A DNA stretch of 17,383 nucleotides, from positions 1-17,383 of the forward strand of contig CAAEUQ010000148.1 in assembly GCA_900759005.1 (NCBI GenBank), given 5' to 3'. The stretch's first letter is position 1. Each line of letters begins with the position of its first letter. The notes below the pieces were generated by a model that saw only the letters and a program-made list of their open reading frames with translations, was not told the origin of the DNA and made no database searches. This DNA is from Clostridia bacterium. Its GTDB lineage: Bacteria > Bacillota > Clostridia > Christensenellales > Aristaeellaceae. Of the stretch, positions 13,494 to 17,383 are shown one piece after another. Both the position numbers and the translations under genes were made by a program.

Positions 13494-14201
13494 TTAGCCG
13501 CCCAGATACGTCGCGCGCACGCGATCGTCCGCCAGCACGTCCGCCGCAGAACCGGACATCGTGATGCGTCCGGTGCCCAGCACGTACGCGCGATCGGCGA
13601 TCGACAGTGCCATCTGCGCGTTCTGCTCCACCAGCAGGATCGTGGTTCCCGCCGCGTGCAGCTCCTTGATAATATCGAATATCTGCTCCACCAGAATCGG
13701 CGCAAGACCCATTGACGGCTCGTCCAGCATCAGCAGCTTCGGCTTGCTCATCAGCGCGCGGCCCATCGCCAGCATCTGCTGTTCGCCGCCGGACAACGTG
13801 CCGGCCACCTGCTTTTCGCGCTCCTTCAGGCGCGGAAAGCGGTTGAACACGTCGTCCATCGATTTCTGAATCTCCGCCGCCGGTCTGGAATAGCCGCCCA
13901 TCTCCAGATTCTCGCGCACGGTCATCTGCTGGAAAATGCGCCGCCCCTCCGGACAGAGCGCCATGCCGAGTGAAACCATCTTGCTCGCCGGGAAGCCGAC
14001 GATGCTCTTGCCGTCGAACTCGATATGACCGCTGCGCGGGCGAAGCAGGCCGACCACCGTATTCAGCGTGGTGGATTTTCCCGCGCCGTTTGCGCCGATC
14101 AGAGTCACGATTTCGCCCTGATTGACCTCAAAGGAGATGCCCTTAATCGCGTGAATCGCGCCGTAATAGACGTGAACGTCTTCTACCTTCAGCAAACTCA
14201 C
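13494..14201 (-). CDS. livF: Branched-chain amino-acid ABC importer, ATP-binding subunit LivF
   Basis: LivF is one of the two ATPases that power uptake of leucine, isoleucine and valine with LivG. The 235 residues carry Walker A GANGAGKST (36-44), signature LSGGEQQ (136-142), Walker B LLMLDEP (156-162) and the LivF-typical LVEQN (190-194), where Gln replaces the usual switch His. EGRRIF and SMGLAP are further family marks. The length is the usual one. The start is GTG at 14201, fixed by AAGGAGGG seven bases before it; it follows the livG stop by only a few bases. It is the last gene of the liv cluster, with a terminator after it. Confidence 0.96.
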   Translation of the reverse strand: MSLLKVEDVHVYYGAIHAIKGISFEVNQGEIVTLIGANGAGKSTTLNTVVGLLRPRSGHIEFDGKSIVGFPASKMVSLGMALCPEGRRIFQQMTVRENLEMGGYSRPAAEIQKSMDDVFNRFPRLKEREKQVAGTLSGGEQQMLAMGRALMSKPKLLMLDEPSMGLAPILVEQIFDIIKELHAAGTTILLVEQNAQMALSIADRAYVLGTGRITMSGSAADVLADDRVRATYLGG

Positions 14202-14204
14202 CTG

Positions 14205-15056
14205 TCAGCCCTCCTTTTTCTTTCCAAGGTACGCCTCTATGACCACCGGATTGGACTGGATCTCCTCCGGCGTGCCCTTGGCAATCACACGACCATAGTT
14301 CAAAACGCAAATGCCCTCGCAGATGCCCATGACCAGATTCATGTCGTGCTCAATCAGCATCACCGCAATCTGGAACTGGTCGCGAATCTTGATGATATTG
14401 TCCATCAGTTCTTCCGTCTCATGGGGATTCATACCCGCTGCCGGCTCGTCCAACAGCAGAAGCTTCGGCTGCGTCGCCAGCGCGCGAACGATCTCCAGTC
14501 TGCGCTGTGCGCCATAAGGCAGCGAGCCCGCCTTCACATTCGCCTGATCCTGCATATTGAAGATTGAAAGCAGCTCCATCGATTCCTCATGCTGACGTTT
14601 TTCCTGCTTCCAATAGGAAGGCAGGCGGAAAATGCCGGAGAACATGCCGTACTGAACGGAATTATGCAGCCCGATGCGAACGTTGTCCTCAACGGACATA
14701 TTCGAAAACAGGCGGATATTCTGGAAGGTTCGAGCGATGCCGAGGCGATTCGCCTGTACCGTCGACATCCCCGCGGTATCCTTGCCGTCGATCAGAACCG
14801 TGCCCATCGTCGGCTGATACACCTTGGTCAGGAGGTTGAATACGGTCGTCTTACCGGCGCCGTTCGGGCCGATCAGACCCGCGATTTCGGTCTTGCCGAT
14901 CGTGAGGTTAAAATCCTCAACCGCCTTCAGGCCGCCGAATTCAATGCCCAGATGCCGCGCTTCCAGCACGGGACGCTTGTCCAGATCGCGTTCCGGAACA
15001 ATACTGTAACTCGGAACGGGCGCCATTTTCGTGTTGATTTTGCGTTTCTGCGTCAT
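14205..15056 (-). CDS. livG: Branched-chain amino-acid ABC importer, ATP-binding subunit LivG
   Basis: The partner ATPase of LivF. The 283 residues include Walker A GPNGAGKTT (63-71), a signature region of the LivG variety, SLPYGAQRRLEI (178-189), Walker B LLLLDEP (199-205) followed by AAGMNP, and the switch segment EHDM (236-239). The long insert between Walker A and the signature (about 120-175) is normal for LivG. About 28 polar residues precede the ABC domain, a little more than usual. ATG at 15056 overlaps the livM stop (ATGA) and has GGAGGTGATC as ribosome binding site, so it is translationally coupled. Confidence 0.96.
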   Translation of the reverse strand: MTQKRKINTKMAPVPSYSIVPERDLDKRPVLEARHLGIEFGGLKAVEDFNLTIGKTEIAGLIGPNGAGKTTVFNLLTKVYQPTMGTVLIDGKDTAGMSTVQANRLGIARTFQNIRLFSNMSVEDNVRIGLHNSVQYGMFSGIFRLPSYWKQEKRQHEESMELLSIFNMQDQANVKAGSLPYGAQRRLEIVRALATQPKLLLLDEPAAGMNPHETEELMDNIIKIRDQFQIAVMLIEHDMNLVMGICEGICVLNYGRVIAKGTPEEIQSNPVVIEAYLGKKKEG

Positions 15057-16189
15057 GCCCGATCACCTCCGCGCGCTTTTTTCGCCTTTTGCATATGCCG
15101 GATTTTGCGAACCGGATTGACCATATCCAGAATCTGGCGAACGGTCGGGCTGTTCGTCGCGAGCATGACCACGATCAGGATCACCGCGTAAACCAGCATA
15201 CGATAGTCGCTGAATTCGCGCAGCAATTCGGGCAGGATCGTCAGAAGCGCCGCCGCGATGACCGAGCCGCGGATATTGCCGATGCCGCCGAGCACGACGA
15301 ACACCAGAATCAGAATCGACGTATCAAATTTGAATTTCGAAGCCGGAACGGTCGAATAGTTCAATCCGTACAGCGCGCCCGCCATGCCTGCGAGCACCGC
15401 GCTGGTCACGAACGCGATCATCTTATACTTTGAAACGTTGATGCCCACGGATTCCGCCGCGATGCGGTTATCGCGCGTCGCCATGATCGCACGACCCGTT
15501 CGGCTGTTGATCAGGTTCAGCACCACGAACAGCGTGAACAGAATCAGCGCAAAGCCCATGCCGAAAGTCGCTATCTTTTCAACGCCCGTCGCACCGGCGG
15601 GGCCGTTGACCACGACCGTCCAGCTGGAATCCATCGCGTTGAACAGCTGCGCGTGCACGCGGTCAAGCGCGAGCGTCTTTGTAAACACGTTCGGGTCGGT
15701 CGCGCTGGCAACGAATTTCTCCGTGCCGGGCCCCATCGAAATGTACAGGCAGTTCAGGACATTTCGAATGATTTCGCCGAATGCGAGCGTTACGATCGCC
15801 AGATAGTCGCCGCGCAGACGCAGCACCGGAATGCCGATCAGCACGCCCATAATTCCGGCGAAAATGCCGCCGACAATCATGGAGAGAATCAGGCAAACGA
15901 CCGCGTTTTCGAGCCCGAACCGCGCGCTCAGCCATGCGGACATCACGATGCCGGCAAACGCGCCGACAGACATGAATCCCGCGTGACCCAGACTCAGCTC
16001 GCCGGAAATACCCACCGTCAGGTTCAGTGAAATGGTCAGAACGATGTAAACGCAGATCGGAACCAGCTGCCCCTTCAGCGAACGAGTCATCATATTGCCC
16101 TTCAGAAGGAACTGGCAGGCGATATACGCAGCAATCACGATCAGATAGGTGACAAGGTTATTTACAAAAGTTTTTTTCCTCTGCTTCAT
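15053..16189 (-). CDS. livM: Branched-chain amino-acid ABC importer permease LivM
   Basis: LivM forms half of the membrane channel with LivH. The sequence has many hydrophobic helices and family marks: LTISLNLTVGISGELSLGHA near the N-terminus, LRGDYLAIVTLAFGEIIRNV in the middle, and the cytoplasmic loop RAIMATRDNRIAAESVGINV that contacts the ATPases. I choose the ATG at 16189 (378 residues), because GAGGTGA lies five bases before it. The GTG at 16198 that gives three more residues overlaps that same ribosome binding site. The gene follows livH closely and overlaps livG by four bases. Confidence 0.94.
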   Translation of the reverse strand: MKQRKKTFVNNLVTYLIVIAAYIACQFLLKGNMMTRSLKGQLVPICVYIVLTISLNLTVGISGELSLGHAGFMSVGAFAGIVMSAWLSARFGLENAVVCLILSMIVGGIFAGIMGVLIGIPVLRLRGDYLAIVTLAFGEIIRNVLNCLYISMGPGTEKFVASATDPNVFTKTLALDRVHAQLFNAMDSSWTVVVNGPAGATGVEKIATFGMGFALILFTLFVVLNLINSRTGRAIMATRDNRIAAESVGINVSKYKMIAFVTSAVLAGMAGALYGLNYSTVPASKFKFDTSILILVFVVLGGIGNIRGSVIAAALLTILPELLREFSDYRMLVYAVILIVVMLATNSPTVRQILDMVNPVRKIRHMQKAKKARGGDRA

Positions 16190-16199
16190 CCTTCTCACC

Positions 16200-17084
16200 T
16201 CAAACTTTCTCGCGAACCTGCTTGCCGAGCAGTCCAGAAGGCTTCACCAGCAGCACGACGATCAGCACAGCGAACACGAACGCATCGCCCAGTTCCTGTG
16301 AAATATAGGCCTTGCCCAGAATTTCAATAATGCCCAGCAGAATACCGCCCAGCATCGCGCCCGGAATCGAACCGATACCGCCGAATACCGCCGCGGTAAA
16401 CGCCTTGATGCCCGGCATGGAGCCGGTGGTCGGCATCAGCATCGGATACGACGAGCACAGCAGCACGCCCGCGATCGCCGCCAGCGCCGAGCCGATTGCA
16501 AACGTCAGCGAAATCGTGGCGTTTACATTGATGCCCATCAGCTCCGCCGCGCCCTTGTCCTCGGACACCGCGCGCATCGCCTTGCCCATCTTGGTCTTGC
16601 CGGTGAAGAACGTCAGCGCCAGCATGATCACGATGTTCGCGAGCACCGTCACGATCGCTTCGCCGGTAATCAGCAGATTTCCGTTAAACAGCGACAGCTT
16701 GCCGATCGAAACCACGGAAGTAAAATTCTTCGGATTGGCGCCCCAGATCAGAAGCGCAATATTCTGCAAAAGATAGCTCATACCGATTGCAGTAATCAGA
16801 ACCGCCAGCGAGGTCGCCTGGCGCAGCGGCTTATACGCGAGGCGCTCGATCAGCATTCCCAGCACCGTGCAGACGACCATCGCGATCACGATCGAAACGA
16901 TCGTCGGACAGCCCAGCGACTGCATCGCCCAGAAGCACACATAGGCGCCGACCATGATGATGTCGCCGTGGGCAAAGTTCAGCATCTTCGCGATGCCGTA
17001 AACCATCGTATAGCCCAGCGCAATGATGGCATAGACGCTTCCCAGACTGATACCGTTGATCAGATAGGAAAGGAACAATGTCAT
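16200..17084 (-). CDS. livH: Branched-chain amino-acid ABC importer permease LivH
   Basis: LivH is the other channel subunit. The protein of about 294 residues has the family start LINGISLGSVYAIIALGYTM, followed by VYGIAKMLNFAHGDIIMVGA. The coupling loop is GKAMRAVSEDKGAAELMGIN, and FGGIGSIPGAMLGGILLGII comes near the end. All membrane helices expected for the family seem present. The ATG at 17084 is preferred: AGAGG at 17096-17100 is 11 bases away, whereas only two bases separate it from the GTG at 17093. It is the first gene of the liv cluster in this window. No gene for the LivJ/LivK binding protein is present; it may lie beyond the right edge or elsewhere. Confidence 0.93.
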   Translation of the reverse strand: MTLFLSYLINGISLGSVYAIIALGYTMVYGIAKMLNFAHGDIIMVGAYVCFWAMQSLGCPTIVSIVIAMVVCTVLGMLIERLAYKPLRQATSLAVLITAIGMSYLLQNIALLIWGANPKNFTSVVSIGKLSLFNGNLLITGEAIVTVLANIVIMLALTFFTGKTKMGKAMRAVSEDKGAAELMGINVNATISLTFAIGSALAAIAGVLLCSSYPMLMPTTGSMPGIKAFTAAVFGGIGSIPGAMLGGILLGIIEILGKAYISQELGDAFVFAVLIVVLLVKPSGLLGKQVREKV

Positions 17085-17120
17085 TTTTCTCACAACCTCT
17101 CGTTTATTCGATATACTGCA

Positions 17121-17177
17121 AGGTAACCAACGTTTGCCGGCGACTCCCCATCGAGTGTCGGCAGAAGTTGGTTACCT
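17121..17177. repeat. Long nested stem-loop before livH
   Basis: AGGTAACCAAC (17121-17131) and GTTGGTTACCT (17167-17177) are perfect inverted copies. Inside them TGCCG (17135-17139) pairs with CGGCA (17159-17163) and ACTC with GAGT. The whole 57-base element could fold into one long hairpin about 20 bases upstream of the livH ribosome binding site. It has no U-tract on either strand. Confidence 0.7.
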
Positions 17178-17202
17178 CTCATGCGTGATAATACACGTGT
17201 TC

Positions 17203-17226
17203 CCGTCCCCGGATATCCGGGGACGG
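17203..17226. repeat. Perfect 24-base palindrome
   Basis: CCGTCCCCGG, ATAT and CCGGGGACGG form a perfect palindrome. It is GC-rich, without T-tail on either strand, so it is either an RNA hairpin or a symmetrical protein-binding site. Confidence 0.7.
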
Positions 17227-17260
17227 AATGATGCAATTCAGCGCGAAACGCTAAGGCAAC

Positions 17261-17279
17261 ACCGCACAAATGAGGCGGT
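17261..17279. repeat. Small hairpin in the right-edge element
   Basis: ACCGC (17261-17265) pairs with GCGGT (17275-17279) around a 9-base loop. It stands in the sequence AAGGCAACACCGCACAAATG, which looks to me like part of a dispersed repeat of Clostridia, a memory I cannot verify here. Confidence 0.4.
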
Positions 17280-17311
17280 CGGCCGGCGAATGGATTTTTC
17301 GTAAGATGCAA

Positions 17312-17366
17312 ATGCAAATTTCGAAGGTTTACTGGAGGTAAATCGAGAAATCTGCATGCCGCAGAT
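17312..17366. repeat. Nested inverted repeat at the right edge
   Basis: ATGCA, ATTTC and TTTAC (17312-17332) pair in order with GTAAA, GAAAT and TGCAT (17338-17357), giving a 46-base stem-loop with small internal loops. ATCTGC (17350-17355) can instead pair with GCAGAT (17361-17366), an alternative fold. The element may continue past the window. Confidence 0.5.
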
Positions 17367-17383
17367 GGCGGAAAAGACAGAGC

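Larger units (their letters stand above)
17094..17383 (-). promoter_or_regulatory. Hairpin-rich untranslated region upstream of livH
   Basis: No credible gene is seen in these 290 bases. They hold four inverted repeats, listed separately, in a region that should be the livH leader or the end of an upstream unit. A possible minus-strand -10 box, TATTAT, lies at 17188-17193 but has no recognisable -35 box. I could not match a T-box, a SAM or another known riboswitch, and no leader peptide rich in Leu, Ile or Val codons. Confidence 0.45.

Noticed and set aside
16190..16198. GTG start for livM
   Set aside because: The GTG lies inside the only good ribosome binding site; the ATG at 16189 is correctly spaced.
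17203..17226. The 24-base palindrome as an intrinsic terminator
   Set aside because: No run of T follows on either strand.
17090..17317. Minus-strand frame of 75 codons as a liv leader peptide
   Set aside because: It has no cluster of Leu, Ile or Val codons, no ribosome binding site was seen, and it crosses several hairpins.

Overview
The window comes from a moderately GC-rich, low-redundancy bacterial genome, most likely a Clostridia-type Firmicute, perhaps gut-associated. The evidence is the strong AGGAGG-type ribosome binding sites, near-consensus sigma-A promoters, U-tailed hairpin terminators, ATGA-coupled operons, a MetNIQ importer, a DUF1846 protein, a PadR/HAAS/DUF4097 cassette and a small basic protein of a type I associate with Clostridia. 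No rRNA, tRNA, CRISPR array or insertion sequence was seen. The species cannot be named from the sequence.

Left part (1-4100): the first codons of a minus-strand gene run off the left edge. A perfect consensus promoter at 265-293 then starts a leader, followed by the D-methionine/methionine ABC importer metN-metI-metQ. The leader encodes a 30-residue peptide with five Met in its first 17 residues. Behind it lie two mutually exclusive hairpins, an antiterminator (425-452) and an intrinsic terminator (439-475). This is the layout of ribosome-mediated attenuation that senses methionyl-tRNA; no SAM riboswitch or T-box was recognised. MetI is also odd, because about 310 extra N-terminal residues, including a helical domain outside the membrane, precede the normal permease core.

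Middle part (4100-10700): an SGNH/GDSL esterase faces a cytoplasmic M19 dipeptidase, with two related hairpin terminators between them. Divergently from the dipeptidase runs a putative lipoprotein with two related beta domains. A DUF1846 protein follows, with a terminator hairpin just downstream of its promoter. A PadR repressor comes next, its promoter overlapped by a perfect 13+13 bp inverted repeat, and it is translationally coupled to a HAAS-DUF4097 fusion protein.

Right part (10640-17383), all on the minus strand: livH-livM-livG-livF, a branched-chain amino-acid ABC importer with a terminator after livF, then an S9 prolyl-oligopeptidase-type peptidase, an isochorismatase-type cysteine hydrolase and a 66-residue basic protein. 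No LivJ/LivK binding protein lies in the window. The stretch upstream of livH is non-coding and dense in hairpins.

The common theme is acquisition of amino acids: two amino-acid importers beside a dipeptidase and an oligopeptidase. This grouping is an inference from gene order, not proof of a shared regulon. The strongest candidate for something not well described is the methionine leader-peptide attenuator in front of metNIQ.
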